Of a stretch of 47,657 nucleotides of DNA, positions 16,213 to 25,776 are shown one piece after another. This DNA comes from Myxococcales bacterium. Its GTDB lineage: Bacteria > Myxococcota_A > Polyangia > Polyangiales > Polyangiaceae. The number at the start of each line of letters is the position of its first letter. The stretch's first letter is position 1. The stretch spans positions 1-47,657 of the forward strand of contig JAJZQG010000037.1 of the NCBI GenBank assembly GCA_021847645.1. Direction: 5' to 3'. The notes under the pieces were generated by a model. That model had not been told where the DNA came from and made no database searches. It saw only the letters and a list, made by a program, of their open reading frames with translations. A program made the position numbers and the translations under genes.

Positions 16213-18882
16213 ATGAACGTTCCCACGATCTCGGCAGTTGCGATGGCAGCCATGACGATGATCGTGGGCGCCTGGCACCTGCTGTTGTGGAGTCATCGCC
16301 GCCAGCTGCGCGTGCACCTGAGCTTCGGGCTGACCTGCCTCGCGGTGTCGTTCTACGACGCGACCTGCGCCGGGCTGTATCAGGCCGCATCCCTGATCGA
16401 AGGCGTGCGCTGGCAGATGTTCCAGTCGCTGGGCATGGCCATGGGCGCCGTGACGTTTTGCTGGTTCGTCTTCGACTACACCTCGTCGCGCGATCGGCTG
16501 GCTCCGTCGCTGCTGACGGTGGCGCAAGGGCCCATCGTGCTGGCGCTGGTCCTGGGCCAACGCTGGCTGCTGTGGACCCCGCTGGACGCGACCAAGCGCG
16601 TCGAGTTGCCGCTGTACGGCACGGTGGTCTATCACGAGGCGGCGCCGGGCATCCTGTCGGACTACCAGACGATCCTGGGGCTGCTCGTCTTCTTCTACGC
16701 GTTCTACGTGGCGGCACGCATGATTCGCAGTGGAGAGCGGGGGCGGGGCCTTCCGTTGGTGCTCGCCACGGCCCTGTTCTTCGCCGGCGCGGTCAACGAT
16801 TCGGCCATCCAGCTCGGCCTGTACTCCTCGGTCTACCTCATCGAGTACTCGTTTCTGGGGCTCGTGCTGCTGATGACCAACACGATCACCCAGGAGGCCC
16901 TTCGCGCCCAGACCCTGTCCGCCGCCCTGGTGGCCAGCGAGGAACGCTACCGCCAGTTCGTCGAGGGAACCGAGGACCTGGTCGTTCGGGCTGGCTCCGA
17001 CGGCACCCTGCTATATGCCAATCAGTCCTGCCAGCGTCTGCTGGGATGGGCGCCGTCCGCGTGCCTGGGCCGGCGCGCGATCGAGCTCATCCACGCCGAC
17101 GATCGCGACCGCACCCGAAAGGTGCTGGCCGCCGCGTTTGCGGCGGGTGGCTCGCACGCCGACGTGGAGAATCGAGTCGTGGGTGCGGGCGGCGAAGTCC
17201 GGGACGTGATGTGGACGGTGCATTGCCAGCATTCGCCTGAGGGGCGCGTGATTGCGGTCAACGCGATCGGCCGCGACATCTCTCATCGCAAGCGCATCGA
17301 GCAAGCGTTGCAGGAGTCGGAGCAGGCCTACCAGGCGCTGGTCGAGAGCGCGCTGCAGGCGGTAGCGGTGTTCGACGGGCCCCGCTACGTGTTCGTCAAC
17401 GCAAGAATGACCGAGATCTTCGGCTGGTCGCGCGAGGAGTTCCTGGGCATGAGCGCCGAGCAGGCCGCGCGGATCGTGCACCCGGACGACCGGCCGATGG
17501 TGCTGGAGCGCAGGATGGCGCGACAAGCCGGTCGCGAGCCTCCCTCGGTCTACGAGTTCAGGATCGTGCGCAAGGACGGCGCGATCCGCTGGGTACAGGT
17601 GTTCGCGAACGCCATCCAGTACCGGGGACGTGCCTGCGGCCTGGCGGTGTACGTGGACATCACGGCGCGCCACGAGGCCGAGGCAGCGCGCCAGAAGGCC
17701 GAGCAGGAGCGCCTCAAGCTCGAGGCGCAGCTGCGGCACGCGCACAAGATGGAGGCCGTGGGACTTCTGGCAGGCGGTGTCGCGCACGACTTCAACAACC
17801 TGCTGCAGGCCATCGTCGGCTACACGCAGCTCGCGCGCCGCCTGGTGAGCGAGCAGAGCCCGGTTCACAAGCACCTCGGCCATGTGATGACGGCCGCGGA
17901 TCGGGCGTCGTCGCTCACGCGCCAGCTGCTGGCGTTCAGCCGCACCGAGGCCCAGCAGCTCAGGCCCGTGCAGATCAACGACCTCGTCGCGGACCTGGTG
18001 AAGATGCTGGGCCGCGTGCTGGGCGATCAGATCGAGCTGTCCGTTCGCACGCCGCCCGATGTCGGTGTGGCCATGATCGACTACGGCCAGATCGAGCAAG
18101 CGCTGATGAATCTGTGCGTCAACGCCAGGGATGCGATGCACGACGGCGGGCGTCTGGGAATCGACACCAGCCGGGTCGAGCTCGACGAAGCGTTCTGTGC
18201 CGAGCATCCCTGGGCCTCGCCCAAGGCCTACGTCGAGCTGACCGTGTCGGACACGGGCCCGGGGATCCCGCCGGAAATACGGGAGCGGATCTTCGAGCCG
18301 TTCTTCACGACCAAGGAGGTGGGCAAGGGCACGGGCCTCGGGCTTGCCACGGTCTATGCGATCGTCGAGCGTCATGGGGGCGGGATCACGGTGGACAGCG
18401 AGGTCGGCCGAGGCTCCCTTTTCCGCGTGTTCCTGCCCGCATCCGGCCAGCCGCAAGCGCGGGCTCCGGAGCCCTGGGCCGGCGAGGCGATTGCGGGCGG
18501 CAGCGAGACGATCCTGGTGGCCGAGGACGACGACGACGTGCGGACGTTGGCGACGACGGTGCTGCAGGCAGCCGGATACCGGGTGTTGGCGGCTGCGGAT
18601 GGCGACGAGGCGATCCGGCTGATGGGGGAGAAAGCGGGGGATGTCGCGCTGGCGGTGATCGACGTTGTGATGCCGGGCAAGGGGGGGCTGGAGGTGCGGG
18701 ATGCGATCCGTTCTTCCGGCAACCGGATTCCGATTGTGTTCAGCACGGGCTACGCGCCTGCCGCGGAGCGCAACCGTTCGCCCTCGATGGCCGAGGACCC
18801 GGTGTTGCTCAAGCCCTACCAGCCCGCCGACCTGCTTCGGACCGTGCGTCACCTTCTGGATGAAGCGTCCGCCAGGGCGTGA
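16213..18882 (+). CDS. Membrane-bound hybrid sensor histidine kinase (7TM-type sensor, PAS-PAS-HisKA-HATPase-REC)
   Basis: 889 residues from the ATG at 16213. About seven hydrophobic helices occupy residues 5-230. Two PAS domains follow (about 243-365, starting [11 protein letters not shown], and about 371-495, [17 protein letters not shown]). The phospho-acceptor His is in [20 protein letters not shown] near residue 525. The ATPase has an N-box ([10 protein letters not shown]), a G1 box (DTGPGIP) and a G2 box (GKGTGLGL). A C-terminal receiver (about 767-889) has the acidic pocket AEDDDDVR, phospho-Asp817 (VIDVVMPG) and the conserved Lys in LLKPYQ. It senses an unknown signal and relays phosphate to its own receiver and then to an unseen partner, since no output response regulator is adjacent. 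The FHA gene follows 32 bases later. Confidence 0.93.
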   Translation: MNVPTISAVAMAAMTMIVGAWHLLLWSHRRQLRVHLSFGLTCLAVSFYDATCAGLYQAASLIEGVRWQMFQSLGMAMGAVTFCWFVFDYTSSRDRLAPSLLTVAQGPIVLALVLGQRWLLWTPLDATKRVELPLYGTVVYHEAAPGILSDYQTILGLLVFFYAFYVAARMIRSGERGRGLPLVLATALFFAGAVNDSAIQLGLYSSVYLIEYSFLGLVLLMTNTITQEALRAQTLSAALVASEERYRQFVEGTEDLVVRAGSDGTLLYANQSCQRLLGWAPSACLGRRAIELIHADDRDRTRKVLAAAFAAGGSHADVENRVVGAGGEVRDVMWTVHCQHSPEGRVIAVNAIGRDISHRKRIEQALQESEQAYQALVESALQAVAVFDGPRYVFVNARMTEIFGWSREEFLGMSAEQAARIVHPDDRPMVLERRMARQAGREPPSVYEFRIVRKDGAIRWVQVFANAIQYRGRACGLAVYVDITARHEAEAARQKAEQERLKLEAQLRHAHKMEAVGLLAGGVAHDFNNLLQAIVGYTQLARRLVSEQSPVHKHLGHVMTAADRASSLTRQLLAFSRTEAQQLRPVQINDLVADLVKMLGRVLGDQIELSVRTPPDVGVAMIDYGQIEQALMNLCVNARDAMHDGGRLGIDTSRVELDEAFCAEHPWASPKAYVELTVSDTGPGIPPEIRERIFEPFFTTKEVGKGTGLGLATVYAIVERHGGGITVDSEVGRGSLFRVFLPASGQPQARAPEPWAGEAIAGGSETILVAEDDDDVRTLATTVLQAAGYRVLAAADGDEAIRLMGEKAGDVALAVIDVVMPGKGGLEVRDAIRSSGNRIPIVFSTGYAPAAERNRSPSMAEDPVLLKPYQPADLLRTVRHLLDEASARA

Positions 18883-18908
18883 CGCCCCGTGCATCTTGGG
18901 GCTAGAGT
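18879..18908 (+). promoter_or_regulatory. Candidate sigma70-type promoter for the first FHA gene, with overlapping short hairpin
   Basis: GTGACG (18879-18884) and TAGAGT (18903-18908), spaced 18 bases, each match the sigma70 consensus at four of six positions. The GTG of the FHA leader region and the ATG at 18915 follow closely. GCCCC/GGGGC (18884-18888, 18898-18902) forms a 5-bp hairpin right after the kinase stop. Weak evidence overall. Confidence 0.3.
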
Positions 18909-18914
18909 AGAGCC

Positions 18915-19925
18915 ATGTCTGATCGTGCCACTCGAGGGTCCGGCAGCCACGCGGCCGTGGCCGTTCCGCCCGCTTCCTCACCGCGGCGCCGCATCTACTC
19001 AGTGCTGATCCACGACAAGGAGATTTTCCTGCACGTCGGCACGCACACGATTGGCCGCGGGCTGTCGTGCGACCTGGTCGTCAACGACCGGCTCGTGTCG
19101 CGCGAGCACGCGCGTCTGGTCATCCGCGAAGCCTCTGCCGCGATCATCGACCTGGGCAGCACCAACGGGGTGTATGTGAACGAGAACCGGGTCCAGGGAA
19201 CCGAAGAGCTGCGCGACGGCGACCTGATCGTGATCGGCTCGCAGGAACTGACGTTGAAGGCGGCGGTTTCCGACGACGAGCGGGTCACCTCGCCGCGGCT
19301 GGAGGCCAACGCGCCGGGCGGGGAGATCTCGGAGGTCATCGAACGCGAGCCACCTCCTTCCGGGCGTTTTCGCACGAAAGCGCCGGACAGCGGGCCGCAG
19401 GCCGCGCCGTCGTCGGAACCGGCGCAGATCGGAGTACTGCCCGCCCAGATCGGCGCGCTGCGCGTGCCGGATTCGCGCAGCGACTCGGGTCCGCACCTGA
19501 CCGAGAAGGCCGACGCGATCCAGGTGATGGGACGGCTGGCGGATCGGGCGATGGTGATGGGCAACTACGAGGCGGCGGAGCACGTTCTGCAAGGTCACCT
19601 CGAAGCGTTGATCGGCGCTGCCCGCAGCGACGTCCCGCTGCCCGCCGCGCGGCGCGAGACCGCCTCGCGCTACGCGTTGCGTCTGGCCGACGCTCTGCAG
19701 AGGCCCGCCTGGGTCGACTACGTCGTGGAGCTGCACCTGATTGCGCGAGCGGTGATGAGCGAATGGTGCACCTCGCGCATGATGCTGGTGGTCCCTTCGC
19801 TCCCCGGCATCGACGTCGAGCAGCTCTTTTTCTACCAGCAGATGCTCAAGGGGCGGCTGGAGCAGATACCGGCGGAAGAGCGGGTGTTTGCCGAGCAGCT
19901 CATCGCGTTGGAGCCACGACATTGA
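18915..19925 (+). CDS. FHA-domain protein with C-terminal helical domain (paralogue of the gene at 22690)
   Basis: 336 residues. The FHA domain (about 28-118) has the phosphothreonine-binding motifs GTHTIGRGLSCDLVVND, SREHARL and GSTNGVYVNENRV, so it should bind phosphorylated partners. A Pro/Ser-rich linker follows, then an alpha-helical region from about residue 195 (EKADAIQVMGRLADRAMVMG). That region has a clear counterpart in the second FHA protein (EKAEAFTMLGRLADRLLDGG), and both share WVDYVVELHL-type helices. The Ser/Thr kinase gene follows 16 bases later, making a kinase/reader pair very likely. Confidence 0.88.
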   Translation: MSDRATRGSGSHAAVAVPPASSPRRRIYSVLIHDKEIFLHVGTHTIGRGLSCDLVVNDRLVSREHARLVIREASAAIIDLGSTNGVYVNENRVQGTEELRDGDLIVIGSQELTLKAAVSDDERVTSPRLEANAPGGEISEVIEREPPPSGRFRTKAPDSGPQAAPSSEPAQIGVLPAQIGALRVPDSRSDSGPHLTEKADAIQVMGRLADRAMVMGNYEAAEHVLQGHLEALIGAARSDVPLPAARRETASRYALRLADALQRPAWVDYVVELHLIARAVMSEWCTSRMMLVVPSLPGIDVEQLFFYQQMLKGRLEQIPAEERVFAEQLIALEPRH

Positions 19926-19941
19926 GGCTGAGGTCGCGTTG

Positions 19942-21549
19942 GTGAGCGTCATCGACGAGGTTCCCAGGTTTCAGACGCGGCGCCGGCTAGTCGGCGTGAA
20001 GCTCGGCCGCTACGTGCTGGGTCCTCGTCTGGGTTCTGGAGGAACGGCCTCGGTTCATCTGGCGCGTCTGGCCGGGCCGGGTGGCTTCGAGCGGCTGGTG
20101 GCCCTCAAGATCATCCACGAGCACCTGCTCGACGAAGGCGACTTCGTGCGGATGTTCATCGACGAGGCCACGTTGGCCGTGCGCATGAGCCACCCGAACG
20201 TGGTCAGCGTCTTCGAGTTGGGGCGCGACGGCGACACGCTGTTCCTGGCGATGGAGTACCTGCACGGCCAGCCGCTCTCGAGCATCATCGAGCGGGGCGC
20301 GACCCTGGGCGCGCGTCTGCCCTACGATGTCGTTGCGTGGATTGGCGCGCGCGTGGCCGACGGGCTGCATCATGCTCACGAGTTGGTGGACGACGAAGGC
20401 AAGCGCTTGGGCCTGGTTCATCGCGACGTGAGCCCGCAGAACGTGTTCGTGACCTACGACGGCCAGGTCAAGCTCATCGACTTCGGCATTGCGCGCGCAG
20501 CCGGGCGGCTGGCGCGCACGACCATCGGGCGTATCAAGGGCAAGTTCGTCTACATGGCGCCCGAGCAGGTGTTGGGCCACCAGTTCGACCACCGGGCCGA
20601 TCTGTTCGCGCTGGGCTCGACGTTGTACGAGACCGCGGTCGGTACCAGGCCTTTTCAGGCCGAAGATGAGACCGAGTCGTTGCACCGCCTATTGTTCGAG
20701 GGCGTGCCGGATCCGCGCTCGTTGCGCCCCGACTTTCCCGTTCCGCTGGCCGACGTGCTCCATCGCGCCATGGCCAGCGAGCCGGCGGACCGCTACCAGA
20801 CGGCCGCGGAGATCGCCCACGATCTGGACGCATGGCGGGCGACCATGCCCGCCACCGATCCGCGCGCCACGCTGGTGGTGACCATGGCGCGCTACTTCGA
20901 GGCCGAGCGGGCCGAGCAGAACGACGCGATCGACGCGCTCCGCAAGGTGGTGCTTCCCGGCGAGATGATGAATGCCGCCGCGGAGCAGCGCGCCACCGAT
21001 CCGGCGCCGCAGAACTCAGGCCTTCACAGCATCGCGCCCCTGCGTACGCGCCATCGCCGCCTCGCAGCCACCCTCATCACCCTGGGCGCCGGAATCGTCC
21101 TCGGCGCGGGTGTGCTGTTCGCGACCAAGGTCTTCCCCCATGCCTCCGCGCCCGCCGAGGTTGCGTCCGTCACGCTGGACATCAGCGTGCAGCCGCCGGT
21201 CGACGCGACCATCAGCGTGGCCGGTCGCGAGATCCACGATCGTCCTGCCCGCGTCTCGCTGCTCCGAGCGACCCGCCCGGTCGAGGTGCGCGTGTCCGCC
21301 CACGGCTTCGAGCAGGCCCGGCTCGAGGCCATTCCCGACCGCGATCAAGTCATCGTCGTTCCTTTGCTCAGGCTCGCTGAGTCCGCTGCGTCGGTCGATG
21401 CCGGCGCCGCTCCGGCTCCCCAGGATGCGGCCGTCGCCACGCCGCCGTCCGCTTCGATCGCCGTGCCTGCCTCCGTCGATGCCGGGCACAAGCCGCCCAA
21501 GCCTCCGACGACGTCCACGGGCTCGATCATCACCGAGTATCCCGAGTAG
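19942..21549 (+). CDS. Membrane-anchored Ser/Thr protein kinase with PEGA-type extracytoplasmic domain
   Basis: 535 residues from the GTG at 19942. An ATG at 19888 inside the FHA gene is an alternative start that would add 18 residues. The kinase domain has a complete set of motifs: glycine loop LGSGGTASVHLA, VALKII Lys, EYLHGQPL, catalytic HRDVSPQN, DFGIA and MAPEQV. One membrane helix (ATLITLGAGIVLGAGVLFA, about 375-395) separates it from a PEGA-like domain (SVQPPVDATISVAGREI). The protein ends in a Pro/Ala/Ser-rich tail. This is the usual architecture of myxobacterial eukaryotic-like kinases. Its placement between two FHA proteins suggests they read its phosphorylation. Confidence 0.92.
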   Translation: MSVIDEVPRFQTRRRLVGVKLGRYVLGPRLGSGGTASVHLARLAGPGGFERLVALKIIHEHLLDEGDFVRMFIDEATLAVRMSHPNVVSVFELGRDGDTLFLAMEYLHGQPLSSIIERGATLGARLPYDVVAWIGARVADGLHHAHELVDDEGKRLGLVHRDVSPQNVFVTYDGQVKLIDFGIARAAGRLARTTIGRIKGKFVYMAPEQVLGHQFDHRADLFALGSTLYETAVGTRPFQAEDETESLHRLLFEGVPDPRSLRPDFPVPLADVLHRAMASEPADRYQTAAEIAHDLDAWRATMPATDPRATLVVTMARYFEAERAEQNDAIDALRKVVLPGEMMNAAAEQRATDPAPQNSGLHSIAPLRTRHRRLAATLITLGAGIVLGAGVLFATKVFPHASAPAEVASVTLDISVQPPVDATISVAGREIHDRPARVSLLRATRPVEVRVSAHGFEQARLEAIPDRDQVIVVPLLRLAESAASVDAGAAPAPQDAAVATPPSASIAVPASVDAGHKPPKPPTTSTGSIITEYPE

Positions 21550-21640
21550 CCCGGCCTGGGCAGCCCGCGGATGGTTGCGTTCCCTGGGCCGACGCATCCG
21601 ACTGTTGGTACCCGGAGCGTGCGCGGGGTAGTCTCCTCGC

Positions 21641-22621
21641 ATGTTGGCCCGGCGGTCCTCCCTGCTGGTTGCGATCGGAATCGGTGTGATGGCGCCGGTC
21701 GGGCCGGCCGCAGCGCAGCAGACGTCTCAGGCAGACTGCTCCGCCGACCCGGCGGCATGCGGCAAAAAGGAGTTCGAGCGAGGCGTCGCCGACTACCAGA
21801 AGGGCGACTACGCCTCCGCGCAGCAGCACTTCAAGCAGGCCCTGGCCTATCGCCCGCACCCTGTCGTGGCCTTCAACCTCGCGCTCGCCGAGGGAAAGGG
21901 CGGGTTGCTCGTCGAGGCGGTAGCGCGGCTCGACCAGGTGATGGCCGATCCCCGATCGAGCGCGACGCTCAAGGCGAGCGCCACGCGCGAGCGCGATGCG
22001 TTCGCCGCCGCAGTGGGTGCGATCGCTCTCGAGAGCGAGCTTTCCTCCGGGGTGGAGGCGACGGTCGACGGGGCTGCGCTGACCGGATCGCCGCCGGCCA
22101 TCCAGGTCAACCCGGGCGAGCACCGGATGGTGGTTCGCGTCGACGGCCGAGTCGTCATCGATCGACCCATCGCGGTGAAGCCGGGTGAGCGCGTGCGTCT
22201 GGCCATTAGTCGCGAGCGCGAGGTGTCGGTGGTCGTACCGCCGCCGCCGCACGCGGCGCCCACGCCCAAGCCGTCGCCGCCGCCGCCTCCGGCCAAGGGG
22301 ATCGACCCGATCTGGTTTTACGGCGGCGCGGGGCTCACGCTCGTGCTCGGCGGTGTGGCCACCTGGAGCGCGCTCGACACCCGGTCGGCCTACGACGACT
22401 ACAAGGCAGCGCTTCCCACGGCGAGCCAGGCCGAGATCGATCGGCGGGTCAGCGATGGGCACGGGAAGGAAACGCGCACGAACGTGTTGCTCGGAGCCAG
22501 CGCGCTCGCGGCGTTGGGAACCGCGGCCGTGGGCGTGTTCGCGGTGAACTGGGGTGCTTCGGAGACATCGACCACGGTCTCTCTCACACCCGGCGGCGTC
22601 GCGCTGTCGGGTCGCTTCTGA
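21641..22621 (+). CDS. Exported TPR/PEGA-like protein with two C-terminal membrane segments
   Basis: 326 residues. A signal peptide (LLVAIGIGVMAPVGPAAA) is followed by a TPR-like helical pair (FERGVADYQKGDYASAQQHF, ALAYRPHPVVAFNLALAEGK). Next is a beta-rich segment like PEGA (GVEATVDGAALTGSPPAIQV), a proline-rich stretch with PSPPPPPAKG, and two hydrophobic helices (WFYGGAGLTLVLGGVATW; LLGASALAALGTAAVGVFAV). This layout is frequent next to Ser/Thr kinases in Myxococcota, and the function is not established. It lies 91 bases after the kinase and 68 before the second FHA gene, so all are probably one signalling locus. Confidence 0.8.
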   Translation: MLARRSSLLVAIGIGVMAPVGPAAAQQTSQADCSADPAACGKKEFERGVADYQKGDYASAQQHFKQALAYRPHPVVAFNLALAEGKGGLLVEAVARLDQVMADPRSSATLKASATRERDAFAAAVGAIALESELSSGVEATVDGAALTGSPPAIQVNPGEHRMVVRVDGRVVIDRPIAVKPGERVRLAISREREVSVVVPPPPHAAPTPKPSPPPPPAKGIDPIWFYGGAGLTLVLGGVATWSALDTRSAYDDYKAALPTASQAEIDRRVSDGHGKETRTNVLLGASALAALGTAAVGVFAVNWGASETSTTVSLTPGGVALSGRF

Positions 22622-22689
22622 GGGCGTGCGCAAGGAGCGGTGCTGGTGGTCTGCGGGCTGCTGCGTTAGATTGCGAGGACTCGAGCACG

Positions 22690-23622
22690 ATGGGTTCCCC
22701 AAGCTATCCGCCAGGACGACCCCCGGGCGACGAACCCCCGCAAGGCGCGGACGCGTCTGCCGAGCCTTCCATCTGGTCGCTACGGTGGAAGGATCGGACG
22801 ATCGCCCTTGGCGGCGCTCCCACCGTGTTGGGGCGCAGCTCCCAGTGCGACCTGCAGATCGACGATCCGCTGGTGTCGCGTCGGCATGCGAGCCTGCAGG
22901 TATCCGGCGGCAGCCTGTTCCTGGAGGACTTGCGCAGCGCCAACGGTGTGTTCGTCAACGGCGAGCGCGTTCGTCGTCCCCGACGGGTTCTCGACGGTGA
23001 CCGCATCCTGCTGGGCAATGAGGAGCTCCTGGTGGTCTGCGCGTCCGGCGGTTCCGAGCAGCCCCGGGAGCCGTTGTTCGACCAGGAGCCGCGCACGCTG
23101 GATCCCGAAGCTCGCAGCGATGTGCACGAAGTGGTCTCGTCGCGGGGGCGCGGCCCGTCGCCGTCGCGCGGGTCTCTGCCCGGTGCCACCACCGAGAAGG
23201 CCGAAGCATTCACGATGCTCGGCAGGCTCGCGGATCGGTTGCTCGACGGCGGCCATCCGGAGCGGGCGGTGCGCGTGCTGGCCGATCTGCTGAGAGAGGT
23301 GCTCGACGCGGCCAGGACCGGGTTCGAGGTCAACGAAGAAGCGTTCCAGCACGCGCGCGAATACGCGGTCAAGCTTGCGAACGCGACCTCGGACGGACGA
23401 TGGGTGGACTACCTGGTCGAGCTGCATCTGGCCTTGCGTGAGCCGCTCGCGGCCGATCTGGTCGATCATGTGCAGCGGGCACTGGAGCGGGGTGTGGAGC
23501 TCGACGTGGGGTTGTTCACGCGCTACCAGGCGCAGGTACGCGAGCTGCGTACGGTGGCCAAGCCGGCCGAGCGAGCCCTGTGCGACCTGTCCCTGCAGAT
23601 CGATCCGCGGCGCCGCTCGTAG
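22690..23622 (+). CDS. FHA-domain protein, second paralogue
   Basis: 310 residues. The FHA domain (about 20-112) has GAPTVLGRSSQCDLQIDD, SRRHASLQV and SANGVFVNGERV, with the Arg, Ser and Asn that contact phosphothreonine. A linker with QPREPLFDQEP leads into the same C-terminal helical domain as the gene at 18915 (GRLADRLLDGG, RWVDYLVELHLALREP), ending ALCDLSLQID. The pair flanks the Ser/Thr kinase and TPR genes, so duplication followed by divergence within one locus is likely. TAGATT at 22667 could be a -10, but no good -35 is seen. Confidence 0.88.
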   Translation: MGSPSYPPGRPPGDEPPQGADASAEPSIWSLRWKDRTIALGGAPTVLGRSSQCDLQIDDPLVSRRHASLQVSGGSLFLEDLRSANGVFVNGERVRRPRRVLDGDRILLGNEELLVVCASGGSEQPREPLFDQEPRTLDPEARSDVHEVVSSRGRGPSPSRGSLPGATTEKAEAFTMLGRLADRLLDGGHPERAVRVLADLLREVLDAARTGFEVNEEAFQHAREYAVKLANATSDGRWVDYLVELHLALREPLAADLVDHVQRALERGVELDVGLFTRYQAQVRELRTVAKPAERALCDLSLQIDPRRRS

Positions 23623-23677
23623 GCCCACCGTCGCCGGCCCGGTTCCCTCCTTGCCGCCGTCGCGCTACGTCTTGCTC

Positions 23678-24448
23678 ATGCCCGATCATCGACGCCCGGC
23701 CCCGTCTCGTCCCCGACCACCGCTTCGCAAGCCCCCGCTGGTCCCGCAGGTCACGACCCTGTGGGAATACCCCTCTCAACACTACGGGCAGGGCGAGCAG
23801 GGCAGTCAAGCCTACCGGGGTGCCACGCCCTCCTATGTCATCTGGAACGTGCTGCACAGGTTCTCCGCCGAAGGTGCCCGCGTGCTCGACCCGTTCTGCG
23901 GCAGCGGCACCACGCTCGACGTCTGCAAGGACCTGCGGCGCGAGGGAATCGGCTTCGACCTGGTGTCGTCGCGCTCCGACGTGCGTCAAGCGGACGCCAG
24001 GAGCTTGCCGCTCAAGCAGAACAGCGTGGACCTGGTCTTCATGGACCCGCCCTACGCGGACAACCTCGACTACTCCGATGATCCGCGGTGCATCGGAAAG
24101 CTCAAGGCCAATGGCCAATACCAGCGAGCGATGCGCCTGGCGCTGGCGGAGTCGATGCGGGTGCTGCGCGCCGGCGGCGTGATGGCCATCTACGTGTGCG
24201 ATGTCTGGCAGAAGAACAGAGGCTTGTTCCCGCTGGGCTTCGAGCTGTTCCAGATGGCCAGGGACCTGGGCATGGTGCCCATCGACATCGTGTGCGTCAC
24301 CCGCCACAACCGCACGCTCCAGATGGGCAACTACCGCAAGGCGGCGGACGAAGAAGGCTTCTTCCTGCGGGGATTCAACTACCTGCTTCTGTTCCGCAAG
24401 CCTGACAAGGCGTCGGCGCGCAAGCCCGCGGCTGGTGAGGCGCGGTAG
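23678..24448 (+). CDS. Amino-DNA methyltransferase (N4-cytosine or N6-adenine), apparently orphan
   Basis: 256 residues from the ATG at 23678. The AdoMet motif DPFCGSGTT begins at Asp71 and the catalytic motif DPPY at Asp123, the order of beta-class amino-methyltransferases. LWEYPSQHYG precedes motif I, as in solitary SQxYG-type methylases. RVLRAGGVMAIYVCDVW and GFFLRGFNYLLLFRKP complete the fold. There is no obvious target-recognition insert, so the recognition site cannot be guessed, and RNA cannot be excluded as substrate. No restriction endonuclease gene lies nearby, suggesting a regulatory or housekeeping methylase. The gene starts 55 bases after the FHA gene. Confidence 0.85.
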   Translation: MPDHRRPAPSRPRPPLRKPPLVPQVTTLWEYPSQHYGQGEQGSQAYRGATPSYVIWNVLHRFSAEGARVLDPFCGSGTTLDVCKDLRREGIGFDLVSSRSDVRQADARSLPLKQNSVDLVFMDPPYADNLDYSDDPRCIGKLKANGQYQRAMRLALAESMRVLRAGGVMAIYVCDVWQKNRGLFPLGFELFQMARDLGMVPIDIVCVTRHNRTLQMGNYRKAADEEGFFLRGFNYLLLFRKPDKASARKPAAGEAR

Positions 24449-24590
24449 GACACCGAGCCGGGGGACGTGGGCAGCGATTGCGCGTGCCGCGTGGTGGCGC
24501 CGGGCCGGGCAGGCCGAGGTTTCGCGATGGCGTTGCTGGTGGGGCTGGCGATGTGGGTGAGGCGGATGCGATCGCGCCGTGCGGCGCAGG

Positions 24591-25463
24591 TCAGACGACG
24601 AAGTCGAGCATGTGCAGGCGAGTGAGGTAGTCTTCGAGCTCTGCCGCGTAGTCCTTGATGAGCAGGTCGAGCTTGACCGAGACCGCGCCCGGCTCGGTCG
24701 CTTCGATGGTGCCGCTGATCGGGATTTCGGAGGCTGGCAGCACGAGCACGCCGCTCCAGTGCTGCCCGGCCTTGGGCGGTTCGCCGGGGAGCGCGCCGAT
24801 CCTCATGTACGCGTCGGACAGCTCCTCGACCGGCACCAACGTACCGTCGTCGAGCCGCACCGACGCCAGCAGCGTGCGCGAGGGCTCGACCTGGTAGTGC
24901 CAGCGCCGGTTGTGCTCGATCAGATCCTCGAGGGTTTCGAACACGGGCTTGCTCAAGGGCGTGTCTTCGCTCTCGAGCACCAGGTCGCGGATGCGCTTCA
25001 TCGCCTTCTGGGTGCGCACGATGTTGGCGCGCATCTCGCGAAGGCGGCGTTCGTCGCGGCGGACCTTGTCGGCCACGACGCCCAGCAGGTTGTGATAGAA
25101 GGGCAAGGCGACGTCGCTGTGCGTGTGGAAGAAGTCCATGAGCTTGTCGGTGCCGATGGACCAGATTTCGGAGGCTTCTGCGGTCACGGCGGTGGTGTAG
25201 CGGCGCAGGCCGGTGATGGCGCCGAGCTCGCCGATGGGCGCGATGGGGTGCAGGCGGAAGCGCACTTCCTCGCCCTCGCGCAGCACGACCTCTCCGGAGA
25301 TGAGCAGCACGAGCCCCTTGGGTTCGTCGCCCGCGTGGAACAGTTCCTTGCCTGCCGGCAGGTTCTCGCGCTCGAACACGCTCATGAGCGCCAGCAGGTG
25401 CGAGTCGGAGATGTCCTGGAACAGCGGGATCGCGCGAAGGTCGGCGGGTGTTGTCGGCATCAT
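24591..25463 (-). CDS. Cyclic-nucleotide-binding-domain protein without a DNA-binding domain
   Basis: 290 residues; AGGAG lies 3 bases before the first of two adjacent ATG codons (25463 and 25460). A cNMP-binding jelly roll covers about residues 10-130: IPLFQDISDSHLLALM, AGDEPKGLVLLISGEV, and the phosphate-binding cassette PIGELGAITGLRRYTTAV. A long charged helix follows (DKVRRDERRLREMRANIV), then a beta-rich C-terminal domain (HWSGVLVLPASEIPISGTIE) that I do not recognise. No helix-turn-helix is visible, so this is not a CRP-type transcription factor. It probably couples a nucleotide to a protein-protein interaction. Confidence 0.82.
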   Translation of the reverse strand: MMPTTPADLRAIPLFQDISDSHLLALMSVFERENLPAGKELFHAGDEPKGLVLLISGEVVLREGEEVRFRLHPIAPIGELGAITGLRRYTTAVTAEASEIWSIGTDKLMDFFHTHSDVALPFYHNLLGVVADKVRRDERRLREMRANIVRTQKAMKRIRDLVLESEDTPLSKPVFETLEDLIEHNRRWHYQVEPSRTLLASVRLDDGTLVPVEELSDAYMRIGALPGEPPKAGQHWSGVLVLPASEIPISGTIEATEPGAVSVKLDLLIKDYAAELEDYLTRLHMLDFVV

Positions 25464-25776
25464 CGTCTCCTGGGGAGCCGCCGCGCGACCGGCGCGCCCC
25501 CCGTGGCGCTGTCGCCGGGACGCCTTCCAACCGGCCTCGTCGTTCGGCTCGGGACCGCATTGTCTAGCGCACTTCGCGACGACTTGTCGAGTCGATTGCT
25601 CCTTGTCACGGTGCGCGCACGCGCCCGTGGCCGCAGTGCGTCACAGGTTGCGACGCGTTGCCCGGGTGGCGGTCCGATGCTATCGATAACCGAGGCGGGC
25701 GTTCGCGCAGCACTGTGGCGGCGCGGGGCTGCGGGGCGTGGTGGCGACAACGACGGAACCTGGCGAGGGAAGCAAC
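25464..25776. other. Divergent intergenic region
   Basis: 313 bases between the cNMP-binding and GNAT genes, which are transcribed away from each other. It must hold both promoters, but I see no convincing -35/-10 pair and no long inverted repeat. GACT/AGTC around 25580-25595 is the only short dyad. Confidence 0.5.
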
